NCBI GenBank assembly: GCA_963721725.1
Contig: CAVRLX010000017.1
Span: 199,337-263,336 of the forward strand
Source: RI-153 sp963721725
GTDB lineage: Bacteria; Chloroflexota; Anaerolineae; Caldilineales; Caldilineaceae
Reading direction: 5' to 3'
DNA length: 64,000 nt
This document shows, piece after piece, positions 27,032 through 35,943 of this stretch (the first letter of the stretch is position 1; each line of letters opens with the position of its first letter). The position numbers were made by a program, and so were the translations under genes. Below the pieces are notes generated by a model. It saw only the letters and a program-made list of their open reading frames with translations, made no database searches and was not told the DNA's origin.

Positions 27032-28205
27032 TTATGGGTTGCGGGTTGTGTGAAATGCATCATGGCGCAACACCTGGGCGGCGGCGTCTGGGTGGATCTG
27101 CCCGGCGTTCGCCAGAATCGGCAGAAGGGCATGTTCATCGTGCCAGCTTTCGGCAGGCTGCGGCCAGAGTGTGCGCGGCCACGGCCCGCTGACAAGGCGC
27201 AGCGGCGGCCACTGTGCCAGATCAGGCGAACGGCTGTCGGGCGGCGAAAAATGCACACGCACCCCCACCTCGTTGGCGCTGGCCCAGACGTGCATCCAAC
27301 GCCAGGGGCCACAATAGAGGGCGTGGAGATCGCCCAGGTTTTCGCGTTCGCGCCAGAGCCGCACGCCCTGGGCAAAGCTCCAATGCCGCGCTGCGCAGCA
27401 CTGCCGGTTGTGTGACCCAATGGGCAATGGGCGACAGTGCAGCATCGCGCTTGCACACGGCCCGATAGAGTTGAGAGAGCGCGACCGCCACCGATTCGGT
27501 CTGAGGCTGGCCGGGGGAGGGCAGCACATTGGCGAGCGCTTGGGCGTCCACCCCTTCAAGGCCACGCCAGATCTGGAGCACTGCCGGAGCCGCCCACCGG
27601 TTGCCCGCAAAGTAGAGAGCCGGGCGCATTGGCAGAGGCAATTGCCCAACCGCTGCGCTGATCTGCTGGGCCAAGGCCGCCACGCTCTGGCGCGCGTCCA
27701 GAGACAGTCGATCATAGCCGCCCACGACTATCACGGCCTGGGGGGCGAGTTGCGCCAATTCCTGGGCCAGCGCGGCGACAGGGGTTGCCGCCTGCATGGC
27801 ATAGAGCGCCACAGGCTCACAAAACGCGCCGGTCAGCGCTCTTTGCACCGCGCTCAGACTTTGCCCCGCACTCAGCCCGGCCACCCAGACACGCAACGGC
27901 GGGATGGGATCGGCCACGGCGACGACATGGCCCAGGGCCAACCCCAGCGCCGGGGACGGGTCATCCACAAGGGGTGCATCCTCTGTCCACAGCGGACGGT
28001 TGAGCCGCGCGCCCAGGCGACGGGCGGCTTCGCTTAGACGTGTGGGCAATGCCCCCAGCCCGTCGCCACCCATGATCTCCCAATCAATGAGCCGATAGAC
28101 GTTGTCCACAGGCTCCAACAACGCGGCCACGGCGCGTTCGGTATCGCCGCCCAGGGACAAAATCGCCGCCGACCGATAGCCCGTGGCAATGCTGCGCTCG
28201 CTCAT
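27032..28205 (-). CDS. MutL-like (glutamate mutase L family) ASKHA protein, frameshifted
   Basis: About 390 residues after removing one base near 27386-27389. Segments follow the order seen in MutL-family proteins: an N-terminal AAILSLGGDTERAVAALLE strand pair, VYRLI, RVWVAGLSAGQSLSAVQRAL, PQAVIVVGGYD, RPALYFAGN, then ALSQLYRAV and WVTQPAVLRSA. After the shift come WSFAQGVRLW and LGDLHALYCGPWRW, where MutL proteins carry a second glycine-rich strand. The acidic and glycine positions are poorly kept, so enzymatic activity is doubtful. MutL is named for its link to B12-dependent glutamate mutase, and cobT lies upstream on the same strand. Its start overlaps the previous stop by four bases. The family call is from memory of the pattern. 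Confidence 0.55.
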
Positions 28206-28989
28206 GTCGGCCCTCCCCACAGCGATTGGAGCCAGATCCAAAAGGACGACGTGTAAAGATCGACGGTGAGCGCATCCAAACGGGCAATCAAAAGCGTTAT
28301 GCGCGAGGCGAAGAGGCGGGCAAAGAGAAAGCCAGCGGCCAGCCAAAGAGCACGCTGACCGATCCAGCCCCAAGCCAGGATCAGCCCTTGCCCAAAGCGG
28401 GGCAAGGCCAAATTGCTGTTTTTGCGTTCGCCCGTCTGCAAATAGAGGAGTACGCCGGTGGTGATCAAAAGCGTCAACACGCCTACCAGCCAGCCGGTTT
28501 CGCCCGGCGGCGACCCGCCCAACGCAGCGGCGCGCCAAAACTGCGGCAGCAGCGTTCCCTGCCAGGCCCCGGCCATGCCCACACCCACGCCCACGCCCGC
28601 CAACAGACCAGCGGGCAAAATTGCCAACAGTCGCATCCACTGCACAAGCGCGTTGTCGGGCACGGGGGGACGACGCAGAAAGACAAGTCCAGTGATCCAC
28701 AGACACAGCCCCAGCCCCACGGGAACGGCATACAGCCAGAGCGCAGCGCCCTCTATTCCCAGGGTCAGACTCTCCAACAGCGGACGCAGCAGACGTAGCC
28801 AGAGGACGTTATACCAGACCAGCACGGCGACATAGCCCAGCGTGCAACCGATGAGCAGATAGTGCGCGGCGCGGCACGAGTACGGTGTCGCGGCAGGATG
28901 TAGCTGAAAATCAGCAGCGAAAAGATAAAGCCGATAAGCGTCCCCATCGATTGCCAGGCCAGCGGCAGGCCACTATTCAATGGAGTCAT
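28202..28989 (-). CDS. Polytopic membrane protein (frameshifted)
   Basis: About 262 residues if one missing base near 28870 is restored. The first helix (SMGTLIGFIFSLLIFSYIL) is in one frame. The rest (HYLLIGCTLGYVAVLVWYNV, WLYAVPVGLGLCLWITGLVF, LLAILPAGLLAGVGVGVGMAG, GWLVGVLTLLITTGVLLYLQ, and a C-terminal helix) is in another. I count six or seven helices. No family is recognised. The ATG at 28989 overlaps the stop of the zinc-ribbon gene and its own stop overlaps the MutL-like start, both as ATGA, so it is embedded in a translationally coupled operon. Confidence 0.68.
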
Positions 28990-30338
28990 GATCTGCGCCT
29001 TTTGTTCCAAAGCGAGAGATGGCCCACGATCACAGCCACCACGAGCACAAGCAGCGCGCCATTATGCCCGCTGATCTGTTGCCAAATCTGGATCTGTTCG
29101 GCGTGGGTGGGTGGCTGATTGCGCAGCAGACGATAGCCGTTGCCGCCGCTGTAGCCAGAGACAATCCCCAACAATTGGCCGCTGTCCACATAGGGTCGCA
29201 ATACGGGATCGGCGGCGGCACTGGTCAGGGCCACGGTGGGCACGCGGTTAAGTGGCTGCACCTGTTCGAGCCAATGTTGCACGGCATTGGGGCTGGCGGC
29301 GATGACCACGGCCAGGGCCGGGGGGGCATCGTCCAAAGTTGCCAGCGCCGAAAGCGAGCCGGCGCGCCGGCCTTGTACGTCGGCAGGCATCCCCACGAGG
29401 GGGGCTTGCCCCAACAGCGGCAGCGTGGAAATGCCGCCGGGCAAAAAGCCCGCTTCCACAGGCATGGAGTCTACGGCGCGCAATCTGTCGGCGGTAGAGG
29501 GCTGCACCTGTGCAATCAAACGGCGCGCCGTGGCTGGTCCCAGCGGAAGTTGGCTGACGATGACTAATTGGGTTTGACGCGTGAAGAGATGGGCGATCAC
29601 AGGCGCAGCCACCAGATCCATTTCGCCAGCCGTGGCCGGATCATAGGCCCAATTCACCAACACAATCGCCCCCACCGGCAGCGCATCCACCGCCGCGTAG
29701 ACAGCGTCCAGACCAGGCCAGACATGGGGCAGGGTTTCGCCGGGCTGCCAACGCCCCCCCACCAAAACGAGCAGCATAGCCATGAGAAGCCATTCGAGCC
29801 AGCGTCGCCGTTGCAAGCCTGCGCCGTGGATCGGTTCGGATGGCGCTGGATCACCGAGCAGCGGCACCTCAGCGGCGAAGATCTGTCGCCACTGGCGGCG
29901 CGCCTCGTCGTTGGGCCATTCTCCTAGCCCAGAGGGGCGTGTTGATGGGCTATCCAGTGGGAAATAGGCGTCTATCGAGAGCGGGTCGAGCAGTATGGGC
30001 GCTTCGCGGTCTGCGCGTGTGGGGGTAAAATCAGGCGGCGACGGGTCAAGCGGACGCGGCTCCTGGCTGGGCGGCGGATCGGATTGGCTATGCAACGACG
30101 GACGACGCAACCGGGAACGGTCCGCTTGTTCGTTGCCACTGGGCAAAGGGCGATGGGGTTGAGGGCGGCGGGCAGGGCGGGGCGGGTGCGCTGGCAATGG
30201 CTCATCAGTGGGGTTGGGGTCAGGCCGCGCAAGGGAGTCGGTATCGACATCCTGCAAATTTGTGCCGCAAAACGCGGAAAACAAGGTCTCAACTGGATTA
30301 CTCTTGCCACAGTGAGGACAGCCAAAGCTAGAGGTCAT
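28986..30338 (-). CDS. Zinc-ribbon, Pro-rich, single-helix membrane protein
   Basis: A 450-residue protein. Residues 1-30 form a zinc-ribbon-like element (CPHC near residue 7 and a later single Cys in FCGTN; the last ligand is incomplete). Residues about 35-150 are a disordered Pro/Arg/Ser-rich segment. One membrane helix (WLEWLLMAMLLVLVGG) follows near residue 195. The remaining 230 residues are an extracytoplasmic alpha/beta domain (VGAIVLVNWAYDP; TQLVIVSQLPLGPATARRLI; LAVVIAASPNAVQHWLEQV), ending in a second helix (ALLVLVVAVIVGHLSL). No named family is recognised. The start at ATG 30338 overlaps the upstream stop by four bases. Inference: a membrane-anchored sensor or scaffold of this operon. 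Confidence 0.68.
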   Translation of the reverse strand: MTSSFGCPHCGKSNPVETLFSAFCGTNLQDVDTDSLARPDPNPTDEPLPAHPPRPARRPQPHRPLPSGNEQADRSRLRRPSLHSQSDPPPSQEPRPLDPSPPDFTPTRADREAPILLDPLSIDAYFPLDSPSTRPSGLGEWPNDEARRQWRQIFAAEVPLLGDPAPSEPIHGAGLQRRRWLEWLLMAMLLVLVGGRWQPGETLPHVWPGLDAVYAAVDALPVGAIVLVNWAYDPATAGEMDLVAAPVIAHLFTRQTQLVIVSQLPLGPATARRLIAQVQPSTADRLRAVDSMPVEAGFLPGGISTLPLLGQAPLVGMPADVQGRRAGSLSALATLDDAPPALAVVIAASPNAVQHWLEQVQPLNRVPTVALTSAAADPVLRPYVDSGQLLGIVSGYSGGNGYRLLRNQPPTHAEQIQIWQQISGHNGALLVLVVAVIVGHLSLWNKRRRS

Positions 30339-30973
30339 GGGGCAGGATTTCCACTCTGTGCCAGCAGGCGCACGCCCACCAACATGGCAGCCAATGCTCC
30401 CCCCAGCAGTGCGCCACGCAGTGCCGCCATGATGGGCCAGGTGAGCAGCCAATCGGCTAAATTCACCAGAATGGGGGGCATGAAAGCCAAGGTTAAGGGT
30501 GTCTGCACGGCAAAGGCCAACAGCGCGCCGGTGAAAATCCAGGTGGCACCCGCCCGATCCAGGCGCAGATAGCGGTAGGCGGCAGAGAGCAAAAAGAGCG
30601 CGGTGAGGGCAAAAAGGGTAGCCTGCCCCGGCGCGATGAACGCATCAAAGATCCATTCCATAAGCGGAGTGGTGGTGCCCGCCGCGCCAAGCATGCCCAC
30701 CACAAAGACGCCGCCAAAGGCCACCAGCAAGAGCAGGCTCAACGGCCATTCTGGTTCGCCGTGGAGAATGCGCCGGATGTGTACCCAGAGCAGGCTGACA
30801 ATGCCCAGCAGCAGTGCGAACCCCGTTACGCCCAGCACCCAGGCATAGAGCGCCGTCGCTACTGGCGACATCCACGGCACCCGGCCTAGGCGGTCGGCCA
30901 GCACAATCCCCGCTGTAAGCAGGGTAATGGCAAGGCCAATGCGGTTGATCCAACGCGAGTGTGGAAAAAACAT
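30335..30973 (-). CDS. Polytopic membrane protein
   Basis: A 212-residue protein with about six hydrophobic helices (IGLAITLLTAGIVLADRLG; ALYAWVLGVTGFALLLGIVS; SLLLLVAFGGVFVVGMLGAA; ATLFALTALFLLSAAYRYL; ATWIFTGALLAFAVQTPLTL; a C-terminal pair). No family is recognised. The start at ATG 30973 is chosen for its GGGGAGAGG ribosome-binding site; the upstream open frame has no membrane or family logic. Its stop overlaps the next start (ATGA), and it begins 14 bp after the previous gene. Confidence 0.7.
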   Translation of the reverse strand: MFFPHSRWINRIGLAITLLTAGIVLADRLGRVPWMSPVATALYAWVLGVTGFALLLGIVSLLWVHIRRILHGEPEWPLSLLLLVAFGGVFVVGMLGAAGTTTPLMEWIFDAFIAPGQATLFALTALFLLSAAYRYLRLDRAGATWIFTGALLAFAVQTPLTLAFMPPILVNLADWLLTWPIMAALRGALLGGALAAMLVGVRLLAQSGNPAP

Positions 30974-30987
30974 CTGCCTCTCCCCGG

Positions 30988-31551
30988 TTAGGCGCGCCAA
31001 GCGGCCAGCAGCAGCGCAACCACCAGCAGCAATGTTGCCCACATCTCCCCTTGATCTACCCAGGTGCTGCGCGTCACGGGCACAGGTGCAGGCACAAAAA
31101 GATCATCGGCCAGCAGACAGGGCAAAAAGGTGAGATCGATGGGTTCGCTGCCCGGCATAGACGTAGGCGTGAGCATCCAGGCCATGCCCGCGGGTAACAT
31201 ATGCGATTCGGCGGCATCCGGCGGACGAGCAATGCTCAACGAGGCCGCGTAGGTGGCCCAATCAGCACCGGCATACCAGAGCAGAGGGGATTTTGCCGAT
31301 GTGCGGGATTGGCTCCATTGCAGGGTCGTCGCCCACCAGAGATCGCCATCCCCCCCCACCAACACCAGCGGATCGCGCAGGGTGGCGGATCGGCGGGCCA
31401 GCCGGGCCGAGGCCAGCCAGCCAGAGAGGCTTTCGGGTTGAAATCCAGCCATGCCCAACGAAAGCAAGGGACGCTGCCCTGCTTCAATGCCGATTTCAAC
31501 GCTCTGTTGCCAATAGGCGGTCAGAGTTTCGGGGGTGTCATATCGGTTCAT
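30988..31551 (-). CDS. Membrane-anchored protein of unknown function
   Basis: A 187-residue protein with a soluble N-terminal region (MNRYDTPETLTAYWQQSVEI) and a single C-terminal hydrophobic helix (WATLLLVVALLLAAWRA), giving a tail-anchored layout. The middle contains DPLVLVGGDGDLWWATTLQW, perhaps a beta-alpha fold, but no family or catalytic motif is evident. Its ATG overlaps the upstream stop by four bases. Confidence 0.62.
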   Translation of the reverse strand: MNRYDTPETLTAYWQQSVEIGIEAGQRPLLSLGMAGFQPESLSGWLASARLARRSATLRDPLVLVGGDGDLWWATTLQWSQSRTSAKSPLLWYAGADWATYAASLSIARPPDAAESHMLPAGMAWMLTPTSMPGSEPIDLTFLPCLLADDLFVPAPVPVTRSTWVDQGEMWATLLLVVALLLAAWRA

Positions 31552-31802
31552 TCTGGCTTAGGGGAGGTGGAAACTGCCGACAGGCCAAGCAGGTAGGCTT
31601 CTAAACGGGCGGGGCCATGTGGGTGCGAAAGCAGTTCGGCCCATGCGCCCAGGGGTAGATCAGGCCAAAGCCAGGTCAGCGGGAGGCCGGCCCAGCAGAG
31701 TTGCCCCGCCATAAAGGCCAGCGGTCGATGGCCCGCCACAAAGAGCAACGTGGGCAGAACTAAGGTACGTTTGGTTAAAAATTCTCCGATGGGGATGAGC
31801 AT
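31548..31802 (-). CDS. Small protein at the head of the membrane operon
   Basis: An 84-residue protein with a hydrophobic central stretch (VLPTLLFVAGHRPLAFMAGQLCWAGLPLTWLW shortened here to residues about 15-45), probably one or two membrane segments. The start is placed at ATG 31802. A GTG at 31838 in the same frame gives 96 residues; neither has a strong ribosome-binding site. Its stop is joined to the next gene by ATGA. It starts 98 bp after cobT on the same strand, so cobT may be part of the same transcript. Confidence 0.5.
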   Translation of the reverse strand: MLIPIGEFLTKRTLVLPTLLFVAGHRPLAFMAGQLCWAGLPLTWLWPDLPLGAWAELLSHPHGPARLEAYLLGLSAVSTSPKPE

Positions 31803-31900
31803 AAGCTCTGGATTTTGCGTCAACGTATGCCTCTGCACTCGTCACAAACACCGTCTGCCATTGTACCATACAGCGCGGGCAGCGGCGGGATCGCCATCGA

Positions 31901-32977
31901 TCACGCAAGCCCTGAAGTGATGTCCGCCGCACGCGTTGCCATCTCGGCAAAGGTCGCCATGCCGTTAAGTGTAGCCAGCGCCGCTTCTAGCAAAGGCAGA
32001 GCCAGGAGCGCGCCGGTGCCTTCGCCCAGGCGCAGGTCGAGATCCAAAAGGGGAAGCAAGCCTAGATGGTCGAGGAGGGCACGATGGCCGGGTTCCTGGG
32101 AACGGTGACCGGCGATCATAAACGCCGTGCTGGCCGGACAGAGCCGCGCGGCACAGGCTGCCCCGGCGGTAGCGATCACGCCGTCGAGAAGCACAGCCCG
32201 CCGTGCCGCCGCGGTTGCCAACACAATGCCCGCAATGGCGGCGATCTCCAACCCGCCCACTTTTGCCAATATGTCTAGGGCATCGGCAGGGTCGGGGCGG
32301 TGCAAGGCTAGGGCCGCTTCGATAATCTGGCATTTGCGCTGCCAGCCTGCCGCATCCACGCCTGTGCCGTGGCCGGTGACGGCGGCCACGGGTTGCCCGC
32401 TGAGCACGGCGGCAATGGCGGCGCTGGGCGTAGTGTTGCCGATGCCCATTTCGCCGGGGATGAGCAGTTGCGCGCCGGCGTCGATCTGGCGGGTGGCGGC
32501 GCTTATGCCCGCTTCGATGGCAACGATCACTTCGTCGCGCGTCAAGGCTGGCTCTTGGGCCAGGTTGCGTGTCCCCCAGCGCACCTTCGCCTGGATCAAG
32601 CCTGGGTGATCGGACAGCGCCGCCGCCACGCCCACGTCCAACACAGTTACCGAGGCTTGCTGTTGGCGGGCCAGCACGTTGACGGCTGCGCCCCCTGCCA
32701 GAAAGTTGGCAACCATCTGCGCTGTGACCGCCGAGGGAAACGCGCTCACGCCCTCTGCGGTCACACCATGATCACCGGCACAGACGATCACTGCCCTCGG
32801 CCAGAGCGCTGCATCCAGCCGCCCATAAATGCCCGCCAATTGGATGCTGAGGCTTTCTAGCCGTCCCAGTGCGCCCGGCGGTTTGGTCAACTGGGATTGG
32901 CGGGCGCGGGCGGCTGTCATGGCAGATTGATCCAGCATGCCAATGGCGGCGATGGTGGAGAGGAGAAGTTTGGTCAT
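31901..32977 (-). CDS. cobT: Nicotinate-nucleotide-dimethylbenzimidazole phosphoribosyltransferase
   Basis: A 358-residue enzyme of normal length that makes alpha-ribazole phosphate for the lower ligand of cobalamin. Recognised segments: RQSQLTKPPGALGRLE near the N-terminus, VIVCAGDHGVTAEGVSAFP, GEMGIGNTTPSAAI, VTGHGTGVD, and the C-terminal LDLDLRLGEGTGALLALPLL with the catalytic glutamate in GEGTGA. The start is the ATG at 32977; the upstream ATG at 33034 lacks family support. No other cobalamin gene is in the window, and no cobalamin riboswitch was recognised upstream. The gene next on the strand begins the MutL-like membrane operon. Confidence 0.93.
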   Translation of the reverse strand: MTKLLLSTIAAIGMLDQSAMTAARARQSQLTKPPGALGRLESLSIQLAGIYGRLDAALWPRAVIVCAGDHGVTAEGVSAFPSAVTAQMVANFLAGGAAVNVLARQQQASVTVLDVGVAAALSDHPGLIQAKVRWGTRNLAQEPALTRDEVIVAIEAGISAATRQIDAGAQLLIPGEMGIGNTTPSAAIAAVLSGQPVAAVTGHGTGVDAAGWQRKCQIIEAALALHRPDPADALDILAKVGGLEIAAIAGIVLATAAARRAVLLDGVIATAGAACAARLCPASTAFMIAGHRSQEPGHRALLDHLGLLPLLDLDLRLGEGTGALLALPLLEAALATLNGMATFAEMATRAADITSGLA

Positions 32978-33089
32978 GGCATTTGGGATGGGAGGAAGTA
33001 AGGAATAATGCGTAATGTGCTCAAGGTAGGTCATCTGTGAGATTGGGAGAATTCTGTAAATCGCCTACTCTCTTAACCGCCTTACTTTC

Positions 33090-33172
33090 AGAACTTACGC
33101 AGTTGACCCAGAAGTCGAACTTTTGGGAAAAGTTCGACTTCTCCCGTCGCAATAGTCTGATGCGTAAGTCCT
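33090..33172. repeat. Nested-palindrome repeat element, copy 1
   Basis: An 83-bp element bounded by AGAACTTACGCA and TGCGTAAGTCCT (inverted, one mismatch), with a perfect 14-bp internal inverted repeat (33111-33124 with 33128-33141). It matches the element at 58605-58691 in inverted orientation, including the single-stranded segments between the two stems. Confidence 0.8.
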
Positions 33173-33224
33173 GACTTTCTCTGCATAACCTTGAACATGG
33201 CATCCAACGTCTACTTATTCCGCT

Positions 33225-34844
33225 CTATTGCTCTACATTACCTTTTCCGCCATCCAGCCGCGTCTGTGCGCCATCCACAAGGCGGTCGTAGTGTGGCCCC
33301 AAGCCGACAATGGTGGGGACATGCCAGATGCGGGCGGCGGCAACGATGGGATCAAGCGGGGTTCCGGCAGCGGCCAGCAAGCCACCGGCCACGGGCAACG
33401 TAGGCGTCCAACCGCTGTCCAGTTGGCGTGTGCCCACCACAGCACTGGCACATAGAATAGGTTGTAGACCCTTTTGACGGCGCAGCGGGCCTTTGGCCTC
33501 CCCAACCACGGCAGGCAGCCCTTGATGAATCGGGTACGCTTCGACCTCATCCAAAATCAGATCGCCAGGCTGGGCGCGCACCCATTGGTCAACCTTGACC
33601 CGGCGGGCCTCTGCGGTGGCGTGGATTTCGTCACGATTGGCAATGTTCCACTCGCCGGTCATCATGCGCTTTAACTCTTCCAGTTCGAAGAGGAAAGTTT
33701 CATCGGCGCTGCGAATGCGCTCATCATGGCTGGCTTCTTCGCCCGCGGCCCGCGCCCACAGACGTGTCCCAGCCAGAATATAGGCGAAGGCATAGAGCGC
33801 ACGGCTTTGCAGCACAGAGAGCGAGCGGATGTGGGCCAGATGGCGCTCGGCCTCTTTGCGTTGAGCGCTATCAATAGATTGGAGCAAGTGGGCGGTGGCT
33901 GCCGCCGAAGGGATGCGCGCCGGTTCGCGCACGTTACCACGCGGACAGGCCAGAATGCCCTTGAACAAAAAGCGCGGCTGTTCGCTCCAGCGCGGGTTGG
34001 AAAGCTCGCCTTCGCCAGTCGCCCAATGTCCATAGCTATCAAGCAGCGCTTCCAAAGAGGCGCTAAATTCCTGATCGGGACAGGTACTCTGCCAATCACC
34101 AAACTCGTCACCCGCCAGCCAGGCGAGAACGTTTTCATCTTTGCGCGCCTGGGCGGCCAGTTGCAACAGAGTATGGGTGAGATCCAATTCCACCAATCCT
34201 TGCAGATCCGAAAGCGTGTTGTTGACCCATTGGATGCGTTCGGTGGCGGGGGTGGCCCGGCTCATCTGCAAGAGGGCATTGTAGGCGCGCTCCAAGTTGT
34301 GGCGAGCGGCATAAAAAGCCATCAGGCTATCGACGCCTTGTGGCTCAATCTCTTCCATGATCTGCAAAATCTCGGCCTGGGTCCAGCGCATGCGCCTCAC
34401 TTTTTGATACCACGCCCGCGCCTTGGCTGTGATGGCCTCCATATCGGTGGAGAGCGACTGCAACTGCGCCTCCAGGCGGCGCTGGCTGAGGTTGTTGCGG
34501 AATGTGCCAATAAAATTGGATTTGGCAACGGTGCACAAGGCAAACGGCTCACCGTTGATCTCAAAGACCATTGGCTCCAAACCGGCAAACTCGGCATCGC
34601 GCTGGCAGATCCACTTAATATCAAGATAGGGGCGACCATAGTGGTGGCGCATAATCTTGGGGGGCGCATAGGGCAAGGTCAAGCCCAGGCGATCATAATA
34701 CCGATACCAGGCGTGTTTGCTGATCTCGGCCAGCACACTATAGCTAAACGGCGTCAGAATATCGGAAAACGGCTGGAGCGGCACTCGGCTCCAGACGTGT
34801 TGGGCGCTTTGCAATGATTGGCTATCACACGTATAGGCGTACAA
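33225..34844 (-). CDS. PEP-synthase-like protein with degenerate swivelling domain
   Basis: A 540-residue protein. The N-terminal half resembles the central part of PEP-synthase-family proteins (WSRVPLQPFSDILTPFSYSV; IMRHHYGRPYLDI). The C-terminal 100 residues resemble the phosphohistidine swivelling domain (RQLDSGWTPTLPVAGGLLAA, WHVPTIVGLG, DGAQTRLDGGKG). The motif that should read GGxLSHAAIVARE has AAAGTPLDPIVAAAR instead, so the phosphorylated histidine is missing. No ATP-grasp domain is present. The protein therefore should not catalyse the usual phosphotransfer. The start is a TTG at 34844 behind GAGGA, 42 nt after the predicted transcription start; the longer frame to 35102 runs through the promoter and over the divergent gene. 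Confidence 0.72.
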   Translation of the reverse strand: MYAYTCDSQSLQSAQHVWSRVPLQPFSDILTPFSYSVLAEISKHAWYRYYDRLGLTLPYAPPKIMRHHYGRPYLDIKWICQRDAEFAGLEPMVFEINGEPFALCTVAKSNFIGTFRNNLSQRRLEAQLQSLSTDMEAITAKARAWYQKVRRMRWTQAEILQIMEEIEPQGVDSLMAFYAARHNLERAYNALLQMSRATPATERIQWVNNTLSDLQGLVELDLTHTLLQLAAQARKDENVLAWLAGDEFGDWQSTCPDQEFSASLEALLDSYGHWATGEGELSNPRWSEQPRFLFKGILACPRGNVREPARIPSAAATAHLLQSIDSAQRKEAERHLAHIRSLSVLQSRALYAFAYILAGTRLWARAAGEEASHDERIRSADETFLFELEELKRMMTGEWNIANRDEIHATAEARRVKVDQWVRAQPGDLILDEVEAYPIHQGLPAVVGEAKGPLRRQKGLQPILCASAVVGTRQLDSGWTPTLPVAGGLLAAAGTPLDPIVAAARIWHVPTIVGLGPHYDRLVDGAQTRLDGGKGNVEQ

Positions 34845-34892
34845 ACAGTTCCTCGCTTTTCTAGAAAAAAGCTCAATTAAAGTCCATCGTGT

Positions 34893-34921
34893 ATTGTCTT
34901 TGGAAGCGAGGCGAATGTCAA
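34893..34921 (-). promoter_or_regulatory. Promoter of the PEP-synthase-like gene
   Basis: Minus strand TTGACA (34921-34916), 17-nt spacer, GACAAT (34898-34893). Transcription would start near 34886 and supports the TTG start at 34844. Confidence 0.6.
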
Positions 34922-35065
34922 CTCTGGTTACGCGGAATCGGCGCTCAACTTTGTGACAGCAAGGCCCCGTGAAAGGAGCAAAGCTGTTTGCCTTTTTGGG
35001 GGTTGTAATGTTCAATACTTGCCTAAAGCCGGTTCGAGAGGATAGATCAGGGTTTGGAGGAGAGA

Positions 35066-35758
35066 ATGGGAAAAGGTGTGCGTGGCCCGGCCAGAGAGAC
35101 AACCAGCAGTCCGATGCTCGTCTTTGTGGATGCCGATATTATTAGCGGGCGCGATGAGATCGCCCGTGAACAGTTATTGAATAAGCTGCGCGAATATCGT
35201 TCGCACGCAGTGGCACCGCTCTGGGTGAGTTGGCTGCGCCAGCGTGCCGATCTGCGCTTTGCCTGTTTTGTGCGCGATGTACGCGAGTTTAATAGCTTTA
35301 TGTTGGATGTGGTGCGCTGTGTGGAAGGCGTACGCGAAACCCGCACCACGCTGAGTTTTGGCGGGCGCGCCAATATTAACACCTTGCTTGAACTGGAGAT
35401 GGAGGTTAGCCCCAACAGCCAGACGGTGGCGGCCAATGTTTTAATCGATGTTGAGGCGGGGGCGGACCGGCGCTGTTTTCAGAGCCTACTCGATCTGCCC
35501 CCCCATCCGGGCGTGCGACGCGTCTGGCTGCTCAACACCTATCACAGCCACAACGCCGATCTCATGCTCTTTTTGCTGGGCGATGATATGTCGGCGCTGA
35601 CGGGGTATGTCATGAGTTGGGTGCGGACGACGCCGGGTGTGGTGGACACCGAAATGACCACTATGCTAGATTGGCGCTGGATGGCCGGCCCCGATGATAT
35701 TGTGGATGTGTGCGAACATTTCTTCATTCAGCAAAGCCATCGCAGGGCGTTTCGCTGA
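35066..35758 (+). CDS. Unknown protein, possible tandem Lrp/AsnC-like alpha-beta domains
   Basis: A 230-residue protein without membrane segments. The pattern ADLRFACFVRDVREFNSFML followed by VEGVRETRTTLSFGG looks like the ferredoxin-like ligand-binding fold of Lrp/AsnC proteins (beta-alpha-beta with a DVxxFxxFMLDVVRxVEGV helix). A second copy may follow (VRRVWLLNTYHSHNADLMLFL ... TPGVVDTEM). There is no helix-turn-helix. The ATG at 35066 has a GGAGGAGAG ribosome-binding site. It is transcribed away from the PEP-synthase-like gene with about 220 bp between start codons. The fold call is tentative. Confidence 0.55.
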   Translation: MGKGVRGPARETTSSPMLVFVDADIISGRDEIAREQLLNKLREYRSHAVAPLWVSWLRQRADLRFACFVRDVREFNSFMLDVVRCVEGVRETRTTLSFGGRANINTLLELEMEVSPNSQTVAANVLIDVEAGADRRCFQSLLDLPPHPGVRRVWLLNTYHSHNADLMLFLLGDDMSALTGYVMSWVRTTPGVVDTEMTTMLDWRWMAGPDDIVDVCEHFFIQQSHRRAFR

Positions 35759-35765
35759 GGGTAGA

Positions 35766-35894
35766 TTTTAACGCGGAGTCGCAGAGAGCAGAATGACAGA
35801 AAACTCAGGCGTGAACTATCCAGGGGGCAATCTCCGTGCTCAGGATAGAGTAGCCCAAGTCCGCTCTTTGCGTCTCTGCACCTTTGCGTTAAAA
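35766..35894. repeat. Imperfect inverted repeat, intergenic
   Basis: Arms 35766-35786 and 35874-35894 (TTTTAACGC...CGCAGAG against CTCTGC...GCGTTAAAA) flank about 87 bp. It lies between convergent genes. No T-run is seen and no gene is apparent inside. Confidence 0.5.
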
Positions 35895-35943
35895 CGGGTG
35901 GATTTCGTGCTGTTGTGCCAGTTTTCCCTCAGTCCTCTCCGCG

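Noticed and set aside
28206..28706. N-terminal extension of the MutL-like open frame
   Set aside because: It is Arg/Ala-rich, without family similarity, and overlaps the membrane-protein gene in another frame. The ATG at 28205 with a 4-nt overlap is the better start.
33035..33224. A cobalamin riboswitch upstream of cobT
   Set aside because: The structured DNA there is the nested-palindrome repeat shared with 58.6 kb; I see no B12-box-like sequence.
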